This document shows, piece by piece, positions 1 to 7,666 of a stretch of DNA of 64,000 nucleotides. Every line of letters starts with the position of its first letter. Position 1 is the stretch's first letter. The notes below the pieces were generated by a model. That model did no database searches, was not told the origin of the DNA, and saw only the letters and a program-made list of their open reading frames with translations. Made by a program: the position numbers and the translations under genes. The DNA comes from Desulforamulus putei DSM 12395 (GTDB taxonomy: Bacteria > Bacillota > Desulfotomaculia > Desulfotomaculales > Desulfotomaculaceae): positions 1-64,000 of the forward strand of contig NZ_FQUY01000018.1 of NCBI RefSeq assembly GCF_900129195.1, in the 5' to 3' direction.

Positions 1-144
1 AGTACACCGCAATCTACGAATGTTCAACACGATAATATCACCGGATGGTTTGATCGATTTGCGTAGACGGCTTCCGATTACCCTTAACTCTCTGCCACAA
101 CAAGGGCAAGGGACTATTTCCGCACCCCTAACAGAAAACGCCAT
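1..144 (-). CDS. DUF6431-like zinc-ribbon protein, N-terminal fragment (runs off the left edge)
   Basis: Read on the minus strand from an ATG that directly follows an in-frame TAA, 48 codons remain before the window edge. The peptide carries CPCCG at residues 13-17 and another Cys at residue 47 after an Arg-rich stretch (NIRRLRC), the pattern of a zinc ribbon. From memory this spacing and the VIGSR and RRLRC phrases resemble DUF6431 proteins, which tend to occur with transposition genes. The ribosome-binding site is weak. The C-terminal part lies outside the window, so neither full length nor intactness can be judged. The family call is recognition only. Confidence 0.5.
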   Translation of the reverse strand, partial: MAFSVRGAEIVPCPCCGRELRVIGSRLRKSIKPSGDIIVLNIRRLRCT

Positions 145-198
145 TTACAGGATTCTCAACCAGCGAAAAATCTGATACAATGATCATACTTGTTAGGT

Positions 199-250
199 GG
201 ACATCTCTAGTGATACTGTTGGCGCAGTACCACGCACTACAGAGATGTCC
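199..250. repeat. Long two-part hairpin upstream of the DUF6431-like gene
   Basis: GGACATCTCT plus AGTG (199-212) pairs with CACT and AGAGATGTCC (235-250, with AC inserted), and an inner TACTG/CAGTA stem lies in the loop. A pyrimidine-rich run follows on the plus strand. It may be the end of the mobile element that carries the DUF6431-like gene, or a terminator. No target-site duplication can be judged because the other end is outside the window. Confidence 0.55.
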
Positions 251-405
251 TTTTCCTTTCTTTAAGTTATGGTCATTATATCCATCTATTTCTGGACAGG
301 CAATACCGTCAGCTTCTGGGCTTTTTAACTCAGCCCCAACAGTAAGATTTTAGCCATATAATATCTTATAGGAAGCATAATAACTTTTTCCCGGAGGTGA
401 AGAGA

Positions 406-468
406 ATGTTTACCAAACACTGGATGCTGCGTGAAGTAGCTCACTGCAAAGAAGGTTGTTCTAGATAG
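406..468 (+). CDS. Possible 20-residue peptide with a strong ribosome-binding site
   Basis: GGAGGTGA lies 5 bases before an ATG. The frame codes 20 residues (MFTKHWM at the start, CKEGCSR at the end) and stops at TAG. A TATAAT at 357-362 could be a -10 element, but no good -35 is visible. The peptide is too short to assign. It could be a real leader peptide, or the head of a decayed gene beside the mobile-element end. The good SD is the only reason to list it. Confidence 0.25.
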   Translation: MFTKHWMLREVAHCKEGCSR

Positions 469-509
469 TCCTGGACAAGACGTTAAACTGTCCCCAGATG
501 AGGAATGGT

Positions 510-544
510 AAAGGGTCCGCCCCGGGTTCGGGAGCGGACCCTTT
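510..544. repeat. REP-like hairpin, AAAGGGTCCGC arms
   Basis: AAAGGGTCCGC at 510-520 is perfectly complemented by GCGGACCCTTT at 534-544. A further CCC/GGG pairing extends the stem inward past one bulged A. It lies between the short ORF and the 3' end of the metal ATPase gene. There is no T-run typical of a terminator, so a dispersed palindromic repeat is more likely. It resembles, but is not identical to, the GGGGTC palindromes at 7201 and 12725. Confidence 0.6.
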
Positions 545-720
545 AAACTTATGCAGAATTAATTTAACAAAGGATTTTTCCAAAACAATGCTCTGCCCGG
601 CGGAATTTACCTTCCCCCTTCGTGTTCCTTTTAATTTTGCCAGCTTCCCCGGAAATCTTCGCCATTTCGCCATTCCCAGAGTCTGTCGGCAGCAAACCCC
701 GACCGGGGTTTCGATTACCG

Positions 721-2913
721 TCAACCAGCGGCGGTGCCGGGAGTACCACTGCAACAAGGGGTATTTTTATGCTTGTCGGGATAAGACAGATTCTGCTCAG
801 GCTGTAATCCTAACAAGCGAATACCGTTGAGGGTGACCAGCAGTGTGGTACCCATATCCGCTAGGATGGCCAGCCAGAGGGTGAGCCAGCCGGGGAATAC
901 CAGGAGTACAGCCAGCATTTTGATGCCGATGGAAAAGAAAATATTTTGTTTAATCACCTGTCTGGCCGCTCTGCCCATACGAACAGCAAAGGGTAGCTTG
1001 CTTAAATCATCTCCCATCAAAACCACATCTGCGGTTTCCAGGGCGGTATCGTTGCCTGCGCCACCCATGGCAATGCCTGTATTTGCCGCTGCCAGGGCAG
1101 GGGCGTCGTTGATACCGTCGCCCACCATGCCAATGAAACCGGTTTTATCCCGCAATTCTTTGACAGCCAAAACTTTGTCCTGGGGCAGCAGGTTTGCCTG
1201 AAAGGAATCTATTCCTGTTTGATGAGCAATGGAACGGGCGGTTTCCTGATGATCCCCAGTTAACATAGCCAGTGGTGAAATACCAAGTTTCTTAAGGGCT
1301 GCCAGGGTACCGGCGGCTTGCGGACGGACACTGTCCGCCAGTGCAATGCAGCCAGCCACGGTTCCATCTATAGCAACCATAACAACCGTATGGCCTTCTC
1401 TTTGCAGGCAGGATAATTTTTCCTGCCAGGGGCCCATGGCAATGCCCTGTTGCTCAAGCAAACGGGGGCTGCCCAGAAAAATTTCATGTCCTTCTACCAT
1501 TGCTCTGGCGCCAAGACCGGTAAAGGATTTGAAGTTTTCCGCCGGCGGCAGGTACCCGTTCTCTGAGGTGGCCCTGGCCTTGCGAAGTATGGCTTTGGCC
1601 AGGGGGTGCTCCGAATGATGCTCTACGGCGGCGGCCAGGGTCAATAACCTGTCTTTGGAGATGCCCGGGGAAGAAAAAATTTGCGTGACCTCCGGTGTCC
1701 CGGTGGTCAGGGTGCCGGTTTTATCGAAGGCCAGCGCTTTCAGTTGTCCCAGGGTTTCCAAATGAATGCCTCCCTTGATTAGCACACCGTGCCGGGCGCT
1801 GCCGCCGATGGCCGAGACGATGGCCACCGGTGTGGAAACCACCAGAGCGCAGGGGCAGGCTACCACCAGTAATGCCAGGCCCCTGTAGATCCAAGGTTCC
1901 CAAGGTTGTGCCAGTACCAAAGGAGGAACGGTGACAAGCAGTGCTGCCAGGACCATGACCACCGGCGTGTAAACCGCTGCAAAGCGGTCCACAAAGGTTT
2001 GGGAGGGCGCCCTTTGGGCCTGGGCTTCTTCTACCAGATGAATGATCCGGGACAGGGTGGTGTCCTTCACCGGCCTGGTCACCTTCACCTTCAGGCTGCC
2101 TTCGCCGTTCATTGTGCCGGCAAATACTTCATCGCCGGGTTGGCGGTCCACCGGCACCGACTCCCCGGTGATAGCCGACTGATTAATTGACGAAGTACCG
2201 GATAAAATGATGCCGTCCAGGGCAATTTTTTCACCGGGTCGGATCACCAAAATGTCACCTGCGGCAATTTCGCCCACGGGCAGTCTCATTTCCTGATTGT
2301 CCCGAATGACCACGGCCGATTCCGGCGCCAGCCTCATCAACCGGCGGATGGAGTTGCGGGCTTTATCCATGGTATAGGACTCCAGCGCTTCGCTTACCGA
2401 GAACAGGAAAGCCACCGTGGCCCCTTCACTCCATTCCCCGATGAGAATGGCCCCGGTAACCGCCACGCCCATGAGTACATTCATATCCAGGCGAAAGCGA
2501 CTGAGGGACAAAAGCGCCTTGCGGCCCACCGCAAAACCGCCTGCGGCAATGCAGGCCAGGTACAAGGTCCTGGCCGCCGTTTCCGTTTCCAGGACATAAT
2601 CCAGGCACCAGCCCAGAGCTAATAATAAACCTGCTATGGCGCTGGTTATGGCCCAGCGGTTTTTCGTCCAAAAGTTTGCTCCGGTCTGTTCTTTATACTC
2701 ACCGGCCGGGATGGCCTTGACACCGTCCCGTCTGGCCTCGTTAATAACAGCGTCTGCCGACATATCACCGTGAACGGTCAGTTTGGCGGCGGTAAAATTT
2801 AATTTGGCTTCCTGTACGCCGGGCAGAGAAGCAATCTGACGCTCCAGTTTTGCCGCGCAGTCGGCGCAGGACAGGCCTTCCAGACGAAATTCCAGAACAG
2901 CGCCGTTACCCAT
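721..2913 (-). CDS. cadA: Heavy-metal P1B-type ATPase (Cd/Zn/Pb exporter, CadA/ZntA-like)
   Basis: The 730-residue membrane pump exports soft divalent metal ions at the cost of ATP. An N-terminal HMA domain carries Cys16 and Cys19 (SCADC). The transmembrane metal-binding CPC is at residues 353-355, the TGES actuator motif near 249, the phosphorylated Asp397 in DKTGT, then an HP motif (SEHPLA) and GDGINDAP. CPC with no SPC or His-rich tail fits Cd/Zn/Pb rather than Co or K transport; copper is less likely given the CadC-type regulator next door. GGAGG precedes the ATG, which overlaps the stop region of the regulator by 8 bases, so the two genes are translationally coupled. Metal specificity is inferred. 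Confidence 0.9.
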   Translation of the reverse strand: MGNGAVLEFRLEGLSCADCAAKLERQIASLPGVQEAKLNFTAAKLTVHGDMSADAVINEARRDGVKAIPAGEYKEQTGANFWTKNRWAITSAIAGLLLALGWCLDYVLETETAARTLYLACIAAGGFAVGRKALLSLSRFRLDMNVLMGVAVTGAILIGEWSEGATVAFLFSVSEALESYTMDKARNSIRRLMRLAPESAVVIRDNQEMRLPVGEIAAGDILVIRPGEKIALDGIILSGTSSINQSAITGESVPVDRQPGDEVFAGTMNGEGSLKVKVTRPVKDTTLSRIIHLVEEAQAQRAPSQTFVDRFAAVYTPVVMVLAALLVTVPPLVLAQPWEPWIYRGLALLVVACPCALVVSTPVAIVSAIGGSARHGVLIKGGIHLETLGQLKALAFDKTGTLTTGTPEVTQIFSSPGISKDRLLTLAAAVEHHSEHPLAKAILRKARATSENGYLPPAENFKSFTGLGARAMVEGHEIFLGSPRLLEQQGIAMGPWQEKLSCLQREGHTVVMVAIDGTVAGCIALADSVRPQAAGTLAALKKLGISPLAMLTGDHQETARSIAHQTGIDSFQANLLPQDKVLAVKELRDKTGFIGMVGDGINDAPALAAANTGIAMGGAGNDTALETADVVLMGDDLSKLPFAVRMGRAARQVIKQNIFFSIGIKMLAVLLVFPGWLTLWLAILADMGTTLLVTLNGIRLLGLQPEQNLSYPDKHKNTPCCSGTPGTAAG

Positions 2914-3262
2914 TGTGTCTTTCCTCCTTCATATGATCAAAGGCAGCGTTGATGATTTGAGAAACATGGTGGTCATCAATGTTGTAGTAAATGAATTTTC
3001 CCTCTTTACGGCTCCTGGCCAGCCCCATAGTTCGCAAAATGCGCAGATGATGAGAAACCGCCGGCAAGGTGCAGCCGGTCAACTCCGCTATATCACATAC
3101 ACATAATTCCTGCCGGGCCAGGGCATAAATAATTTTTACCCTGGTCTCATCTGACAGGGCCTTAAACAACGGCGCCAGTTTAGCAGCTTCTTCCATAACT
3201 GGTTTGAGACCGGCAATTTTTTCGTTGTGCACACAATATTCCTGACAGCGTTCATTGTGCAT
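2906..3262 (-). CDS. cadC: ArsR/SmtB-family metal-sensing repressor, CadC-like
   Basis: This 118-residue winged-helix repressor should control the ATPase gene that follows it. With the ATG at 3262 the protein has Cys6 and Cys10 near the N-terminus and Cys54/Cys56 in ELCVCD. This matches the four-thiolate Cd/Pb site known in CadC (Cys7, Cys11, Cys58, Cys60), which supports this start over an upstream in-frame one at 3316. The recognition helix region is LTGCTLPAVSHHLRIL, and a DDHH/H pattern near the C-terminus could form the second (zinc) site. The longer reading frame would run through the likely operator, another reason to reject it. Confidence 0.9.
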   Translation of the reverse strand: MHNERCQEYCVHNEKIAGLKPVMEEAAKLAPLFKALSDETRVKIIYALARQELCVCDIAELTGCTLPAVSHHLRILRTMGLARSRKEGKFIYYNIDDHHVSQIINAAFDHMKEERHNG

Positions 3263-3278
3263 GCCATTCACCACCCAT

Positions 3279-3333
3279 AAACATTTAAGCAAGTGTTTAA
3301 TTGTAGTATATAACACCGGGTTTCACCTGTCAC
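3279..3333 (-). promoter_or_regulatory. cad operon promoter with probable CadC operator
   Basis: On the minus strand a -35 GTGACA (3328-3333) and a -10 TATACT (3305-3310) are 17 bases apart. Just downstream lies the imperfect inverted repeat AAACACTT-GCTT-AAATGTTT (3279-3298), covering the expected transcription start and ending 16 bases before the cadC ATG. Repression by CadC bound there and release by metal is the standard model for the family; the site is inferred from position and symmetry. Confidence 0.65.
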
Positions 3334-3411
3334 TACATTTTTTCGAAAAGAAGTGGTCACAATAAGGTTAATGGTTTAATGATGGTCATTGTTTGTCAAT
3401 TTATTTAAAGA

Positions 3412-3441
3412 TTGACATACGAACAAACTCAGGAATATAAT
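3412..3441 (+). promoter_or_regulatory. Consensus sigma-A promoter of the riboflavin operon
   Basis: A perfect TTGACA (3412-3417) and a perfect TATAAT (3436-3441) are separated by 18 bases. Transcription should start near 3448, about 16 bases before the FMN aptamer. Confidence 0.85.
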
Positions 3442-3463
3442 GGACTTAATTAAAAATGAGTAA

Positions 3464-3586
3464 GACCTTCAGGGATAGGTGTAATTCCTTACCGGCGGTA
3501 TGGCCTTGGCCGAGCCCGCGAGCCCCTCGGGGCAGATCCGGTGAGAAGCCGGAGCCGACAGTGAAAGTCTGGATGGGAGAAGGTTC
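3464..3586 (+). promoter_or_regulatory. FMN riboswitch (RFN element)
   Basis: The conserved FMN aptamer blocks appear in order: a TTCAGGG-type 5' strand, ACCGGCGGT, AGCCCGCGAGCC, CAGATCCGGTGAGA, GCCGGAGCCGACAGT, then GGATGGGAGAAGGT closing P1. FMN binding should reduce expression of the four rib genes. A terminator-like hairpin lies 64 bases further on, so transcription attenuation is likely. Confidence 0.95.
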
Positions 3587-3626
3587 ATGCAAGCCTGGCA
3601 AAAATGTCTTTTTGTTAGGTCTTTGT

Positions 3627-3652
3627 CCTTTTGCCCTTTTGCCCTTTTGCCC
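3627..3652 (+). repeat. Three tandem CCTTTTGC units in the rib leader
   Basis: Three exact copies of the 8-mer CCTTTTGC follow one another, with a partial fourth leading into the terminator stem. It lies in the riboswitch expression platform and may act in the switch or be simple slippage-prone sequence. Confidence 0.8.
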
Positions 3653-3680
3653 TGGAGTTTTCCGGGGTTTTACTTTTTCT
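3650..3680 (+). terminator. Probable riboswitch-controlled terminator before ribD
   Basis: CCCTGGA (3650-3656) pairs with TCCGGGG (3661-3667) around a GTTT loop, allowing one T-G wobble. TTTTACTTTTT follows. Its place between aptamer and ribD fits an attenuator. The stem is short, so strength is uncertain. Confidence 0.55.
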
Positions 3681-3698
3681 GTTTGGGAGATGACGTTA

Positions 3699-4826
3699 TT
3701 GAACCAGGACAGACATTACATGCGGATGGCCCTTGAGCTGGCAGCCAAAGCTAGGGGGCGCACCAGTCCCAACCCCATGGTGGGGGCGGTTGTGGTGAAG
3801 GATGGCGAGGTGGTTGGCAAGGGGTTTCATGCCAGGGCAGGCAGCGCCCATGCAGAAGTGGTGGCGCTGGCCGATGCCGGGGAAAAGGCCAGGGGCGCCA
3901 CCGTCTATGTCACGTTGGAACCCTGCTGCCACCACGGCAGGACCGGTCCCTGCACCGAGGCATTGCTAAAGGCCGGGGTCAAAAGAGTTGTGGCGGCCAT
4001 GACCGATCCCAATCCCCTGGTGGCCGGTAAGGGTCTGGCTGTTTTAAGAGAAGCAGGGGTGGAAGTTCAATCCGGCCTGCTGCAAGAAGAAGCCCTTCGC
4101 CTGAATGAAGTCTTTATTAAATATATCACCACCAAACGGCCCTTTGTGGTACTGAAGGCTGCCACCAGCCTGGATGGAAAAATTGCCACCGCGGCCGGGG
4201 AATCCAAATGGATTACCGGCCATGCAGCCAGGGAGTACGGACACCGTTTAAGGGACATTTATGATGCCATCCTGGTGGGCGTTAACACCATTTTGGCGGA
4301 CGATCCTTCCCTGACGGCTCGGCTGCCGGAGGGCAGGGGAAAGGACCCCGTTCGGATTATCGTCGACAGCGCCGCCCGCACTCCCACCGCGGCGAAGGTA
4401 CTCACCCAGTTATCCGCCGCCCATACCATCATCGCCACCACCGAAAGGGCGCCGGTGGAACGCAGGGCCAGTTTAATGGCTGCCGGGGCAGAAGTGATGG
4501 TGGTCCCCGGAGAAGGCTCCCGGGTCGATTTTGTCAAACTGATGGAAATGCTGGGTGAAAAAGAGATTACCAGCGTGTTAATTGAGGGCGGCGGCCAGGT
4601 GAACGGCGCTGCCCTGGCTGCCGGCATCGTGGATAAGGTGGCCTGGTTCCTGGCCCCCAAAATCATCGGCGGGGATGCGGCGCCCGGACCGGTGAGAGGA
4701 GAAGGAATTGCGTCTCTTCAGGACGCCATAAAACTATATGATGTGTCCGTGGAAAGGTTGGGAGAGGATATTTTGGTCACAGGATATACCTCGGAAAGGG
4801 GTGGCAGACTATCTTTACCGGAATAG
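3699..4826 (+). CDS. ribD: Bifunctional diaminohydroxyphosphoribosylaminopyrimidine deaminase / 5-amino-6-(5-phosphoribosylamino)uracil reductase
   Basis: RibD carries out the second and third steps of riboflavin synthesis, deaminating the pyrimidine ring and reducing the ribose. The N-terminal deaminase half has the zinc ligands in HAEV and PCCHHGRTGPC; the C-terminal reductase half begins near KRPFVVLKAATSLDGKIA and contains VLIEGGGQVNG. A longer open frame runs back through the riboswitch and is spurious. TTG at 3699 sits 9 bases after GGGAG; ATG at 3690 is in frame but touches the SD. The gene overlaps the start of ribE. About 375 residues is normal for the family. Confidence 0.93.
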   Translation: MNQDRHYMRMALELAAKARGRTSPNPMVGAVVVKDGEVVGKGFHARAGSAHAEVVALADAGEKARGATVYVTLEPCCHHGRTGPCTEALLKAGVKRVVAAMTDPNPLVAGKGLAVLREAGVEVQSGLLQEEALRLNEVFIKYITTKRPFVVLKAATSLDGKIATAAGESKWITGHAAREYGHRLRDIYDAILVGVNTILADDPSLTARLPEGRGKDPVRIIVDSAARTPTAAKVLTQLSAAHTIIATTERAPVERRASLMAAGAEVMVVPGEGSRVDFVKLMEMLGEKEITSVLIEGGGQVNGAALAAGIVDKVAWFLAPKIIGGDAAPGPVRGEGIASLQDAIKLYDVSVERLGEDILVTGYTSERGGRLSLPE

Positions 4827-5464
4827 TTGAGGAAATCGGCACCATCAAGGGCATCTCCAGGGGCCCGGATTCCGCCAAACTGCACATTCTCGGTTCTAAG
4901 GTGCTGGAGGATGTAAAGATTGGCGACAGCATCGCGGTAAACGGCGTCTGCCTCACCGTTACCGCCTTTGGGGACGGGGTCTTTACAGCGGATGTCATGG
5001 CGGAAACCCTGGCCAAGACCAATTTGAGGGATCTGCGGCCGGGCAGCAAAGTAAATTTGGAGCGGGCCCTGCGGCTGGGTGACCGGCTGGGCGGCCACCT
5101 GGTGTCCGGCCACGTGGACGGGGTCGGAACCATCGCCGGACTGGAGAAGCATGATATCGCCACGCTGGTTACCATTAAAGCGCCACCCCAGGTGATGAAA
5201 TATATCATAAAAAAGGGGTCGGTGGCCATCGATGGCACCAGCCTGACAGTGGTAGATTTTCATCAGGAAAAGTTTCGGGTTTCCCTGATACCCCATACGG
5301 CCCAGGCCACTGTGCTGGGAAGTAAAAAAATCGGGGATACCGTCAATCTGGAAGCCGATATTTTAGGTAAATATATTGAACGCCTGCTGCAAGCCCGGGA
5401 GGAGCAGCCCGCCCAAAACAGCAAGCTAAGCCCGGAATTTTTATCCGCCCATGGATTTTTATAA
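4811..5464 (+). CDS. ribE: Riboflavin synthase, alpha chain (apparent ATC start)
   Basis: This enzyme dismutates two 6,7-dimethyl-8-ribityllumazine molecules to riboflavin. The frame contains the family's highly conserved N-terminus [11 protein letters not shown] and the matching half-barrel repeats (NGVCLTV, SGHVDG, then DGTSLTV). The codon in the place of the usual initiator Met is ATC (4811-4813), 6 bases after AAAGGGGTGG. Upstream in this frame there is no ATG, GTG, TTG or CTG before a TGA at 4739. The first ordinary start downstream, GTG at 4901, would remove 30 residues of the first barrel. Coordinates therefore assume a non-standard AUC start, about 217 residues, the usual length. A base error or a mutated start are the alternatives. 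Confidence 0.85.
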   Translation: MFTGIVEEIGTIKGISRGPDSAKLHILGSKVLEDVKIGDSIAVNGVCLTVTAFGDGVFTADVMAETLAKTNLRDLRPGSKVNLERALRLGDRLGGHLVSGHVDGVGTIAGLEKHDIATLVTIKAPPQVMKYIIKKGSVAIDGTSLTVVDFHQEKFRVSLIPHTAQATVLGSKKIGDTVNLEADILGKYIERLLQAREEQPAQNSKLSPEFLSAHGFL

Positions 5465-5477
5465 GGAGGGACAGGCT

Positions 5478-6710
5478 ATGACATTCAAGTTTAATACCAT
5501 AGAAGAGGCCATTGAAGATATTCGGGCCGGCAAGATGATTGTGGTGGTGGACGACGAAGACAGGGAAAACGAGGGCGACCTGGTGATGGCCGCGGAAAAG
5601 GTCACCGCCGAAGCCATTAATTTTATGGCCACCTATGGCCGCGGATTAATCTGTATGCCCATTTACGGCGAACGGCTGGATGAATTAAACTTACCGGCCA
5701 TGGTGACCAACAACACCGATCCCCACGGCACTGCCTTTACCGTCTCGGTGGATGCCAAAGAGTGCACCACCGGTATTTCCGCTGTTGAAAGGGCATTAAC
5801 CATTCAGAAAATTTTAGATCCCCGTACCAAACCCGAAGATTTGCGCCGCCCGGGACACATCTTCCCCCTGCGGGCCAAAGAGGGCGGGGTCCTGGTAAGG
5901 TCCGGCCATACAGAGGCCGCGGTGGACCTGGCCAGACTGGCCGGCCTGAAATCCGCCGGTGTCATTTGTGAGATTATGAAGGACGACGGAACCATGGCCA
6001 GGGTGCCGGAGTTGATTGAGTTTTGCAAAACTCATAATTTGAAAATAGTCACCATTGCGGATCTCATTAAATATCGCCGGCATCATGAAAAGTTCGTAAG
6101 AAGAGTGGAATCTGCCAAAATGCCCACTAAGTATGGCGATTTTATTGCCATCGGTTATGAAAGCTTAATTGACGGCAAAGGGCATATTGCCCTGGTGAAA
6201 GGGGATCTTTCCAGCGTTGAAGCTCCCCTGGTAAGGGTACACTCCGAATGTCTGACAGGCGATGTCTTTGGTTCCTGCCGCTGTGACTGTGGGGATCAGC
6301 TGGCCCGGGCCTTGCAGGCCATTGAGAAGGAAGGTGTGGGTGTACTTCTGTACATGAGACAGGAGGGACGGGGCATTGGTCTCATGAACAAGATCAGAGC
6401 CTATAAACTGCAGGATATGGGGGCCGATACTGTAGAAGCCAACCTGGCTCTGGGTTTCCCGGCCGACCTCAGGGACTACGGCATCGGCGCTCAGATTTTG
6501 GCCGACCTGGGCCTGAAAAAAATCCGTTTACTGACCAATAACCCCCGCAAGATTGCAGGGTTGGAAGGGTACGGGCTGGAAGTGGTGGACCGGGTACCCA
6601 TTGAAATCCCGGCCGGCAAGGCCAACAAAAAATACCTAAGCACCAAAAAATGCAAACTGGGGCACCTGCTCACCCTGGATGAAAGGGCCCAAAAACCGGT
6701 AAACGAATAA
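5478..6710 (+). CDS. ribBA: Bifunctional 3,4-dihydroxy-2-butanone-4-phosphate synthase / GTP cyclohydrolase II
   Basis: The N-terminal RibB half makes the four-carbon precursor from ribulose 5-phosphate ([31 protein letters not shown]). The C-terminal RibA half opens GTP, with the zinc site in [17 protein letters not shown] and the [12 protein letters not shown] and TNNPRKI blocks. The ATG at 5478 follows AAGGAGGG; an upstream in-frame ATG overlapping ribE at 5451 lacks this site. 410 residues is standard for the fusion. It feeds both branches into RibD and RibH. Confidence 0.95.
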   Translation: MTFKFNTIEEAIEDIRAGKMIVVVDDEDRENEGDLVMAAEKVTAEAINFMATYGRGLICMPIYGERLDELNLPAMVTNNTDPHGTAFTVSVDAKECTTGISAVERALTIQKILDPRTKPEDLRRPGHIFPLRAKEGGVLVRSGHTEAAVDLARLAGLKSAGVICEIMKDDGTMARVPELIEFCKTHNLKIVTIADLIKYRRHHEKFVRRVESAKMPTKYGDFIAIGYESLIDGKGHIALVKGDLSSVEAPLVRVHSECLTGDVFGSCRCDCGDQLARALQAIEKEGVGVLLYMRQEGRGIGLMNKIRAYKLQDMGADTVEANLALGFPADLRDYGIGAQILADLGLKKIRLLTNNPRKIAGLEGYGLEVVDRVPIEIPAGKANKKYLSTKKCKLGHLLTLDERAQKPVNE

Positions 6711-6746
6711 AGATGCAATTTAGTAAACATACAGGAGGACGAATTT

Positions 6747-7223
6747 ATGCCGAGAGTTTTTGAAGGACATTTGCTGGGACAGGGGTTAAAATTTGGTATC
6801 GTGGTGGGACGTTTTAACGAATTTATCACCAACAAATTGCTAAGCGGTGCACTGGACGCTTTAAAACGCCACGGGGTAGAGGACCAGGATATTGACATCG
6901 CCTGGGTTCCCGGCGCCTTTGAAATCCCCCTGGTGGCTAAGAAAATGGCAACACTTGGCCGTTATGACGGGGTGATTTGCCTGGGAGCCATCATCCGGGG
7001 CGCCACACCGCACTTCGATTATGTGGCGGCGGAGGTCTCCAAAGGGGTTGCCAAGGTTGGGCTGGATGCCGGTTTACCCGTTATTTTCGGCGTTCTAACT
7101 GTGGATACCATTGAACAAGCCATTGAACGGGCCGGTACCAAAGCCGGTAACAAGGGCTGGGAAGCCGCCAACACCGCCATTGAAATGGCCAACCTGATGA
7201 AAACATTTCCAAAAGGGGTCTGA
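6747..7223 (+). CDS. ribH: 6,7-dimethyl-8-ribityllumazine synthase
   Basis: RibH condenses the RibB and RibD products to lumazine, forming a 60-subunit or pentameric shell. Family blocks are [40 protein letters not shown] and [22 protein letters not shown] precedes the ATG. The last codons (KTFPKGV) and the stop lie inside a 41-base perfect palindrome, so the C-terminal tail is probably not ancestral. 158 residues is close to normal. Confidence 0.95.
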   Translation: MPRVFEGHLLGQGLKFGIVVGRFNEFITNKLLSGALDALKRHGVEDQDIDIAWVPGAFEIPLVAKKMATLGRYDGVICLGAIIRGATPHFDYVAAEVSKGVAKVGLDAGLPVIFGVLTVDTIEQAIERAGTKAGNKGWEAANTAIEMANLMKTFPKGV

Positions 7224-7241
7224 CCCCTTTTGGAAATGTTT
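7201..7241. repeat. 41-base perfect palindrome (GGGGTCTGACCCC family) inside the 3' end of ribH
   Basis: Two 20-base arms flank a single T at 7221. The core is GGGGTCTGACCCC with TTTCCAAAA on one side and TTTTGGAAA on the other. The ribH stop TGA (7221-7223) lies at the dyad. The same TTCC-AAAA-GGGGTCTGACCCC unit recurs at 12751-12771. Confidence 0.95.
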
Positions 7242-7251
7242 GTTAAAATAA

Positions 7252-7272
7252 AAAACGGCCCGAGGCCGTTTT
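7252..7272. terminator. Bidirectional terminator between ribH and rpmB
   Basis: AAAACGGCC (7252-7260) and GGCCGTTTT (7264-7272) form a stem with a CGA loop and A/T tracts on both sides. It suits the convergent ribH and rpmB genes. Confidence 0.85.
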
Positions 7273-7300
7273 AGGAACTGTTTTTTTAGAGAGGGTGCAA

Positions 7301-7489
7301 CTAGATAGCCCGCTGAACTTTTCCGCTCCGGAGACAACGGGTGCAAACCATAATCCGCTTGGGGGAACCGTCTACGATGGCTTTTACCCTTTGTAAGTTG
7401 GGGCTCCAGGTCCGCTTGGTCCGGATATGGGAGTGGCTTAACTTAATGCCAACGGTAACACCTTTGTCACAAATCGCGCACTTGGCCAT
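7301..7489 (-). CDS. rpmB: 50S ribosomal protein L28
   Basis: The 62-residue protein begins MAKCAICDKG and contains SHSHIRTKRTWSPNLQ and VCTRCLRSGKV. Its two CxxC pairs would bind zinc, the C+ form of L28. AAAGGAGGTG precedes the ATG. In Bacillus relatives rpmB lies near recG with yloU and yloV between; here rpmB is divergent from recG and those genes are absent. Confidence 0.96.
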   Translation of the reverse strand: MAKCAICDKGVTVGIKLSHSHIRTKRTWSPNLQRVKAIVDGSPKRIMVCTRCLRSGKVQRAI

Positions 7490-7555
7490 TGTTACACCTC
7501 CTTTAACGACAATAACCCTATGTCACAAAGTATACTCCAATAATCTCACTAGGTT

Positions 7556-7583
7556 AGTATACCACAAATAAAACCAAAATCAA
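7556..7583 (-). promoter_or_regulatory. rpmB promoter
   Basis: On the minus strand TTGATT (7578-7583) and TATACT (7556-7561) are 16 bases apart. A second TATACT nearer the gene (around 7530) could be an alternative -10. Confidence 0.6.
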
Positions 7584-7626
7584 ACGAAAATTTATGAATT
7601 CTTGCTACCCATGGAAATTGTGCCCA

Positions 7627-7635
7627 TGCTATAAT
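7627..7635 (+). promoter_or_regulatory. recG extended -10 promoter
   Basis: TGCTATAAT is an extended -10 element 31 bases before the recG ATG. No good -35 is seen at 16-18 bases. Confidence 0.6.
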
Positions 7636-7666
7636 GGAACATATGTTTTGAAACTGGTGATTGTGA

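Noticed and set aside
461-830. Overlapping frames on both strands near the start of the window
   Set aside because: They run through the palindrome at 510 and the 3' end of the P-type ATPase gene, with no SD or family match.
3456-3698. In-frame upstream extension of ribD
   Set aside because: It runs through the FMN aptamer and terminator; the family N-terminus starts near 3699.
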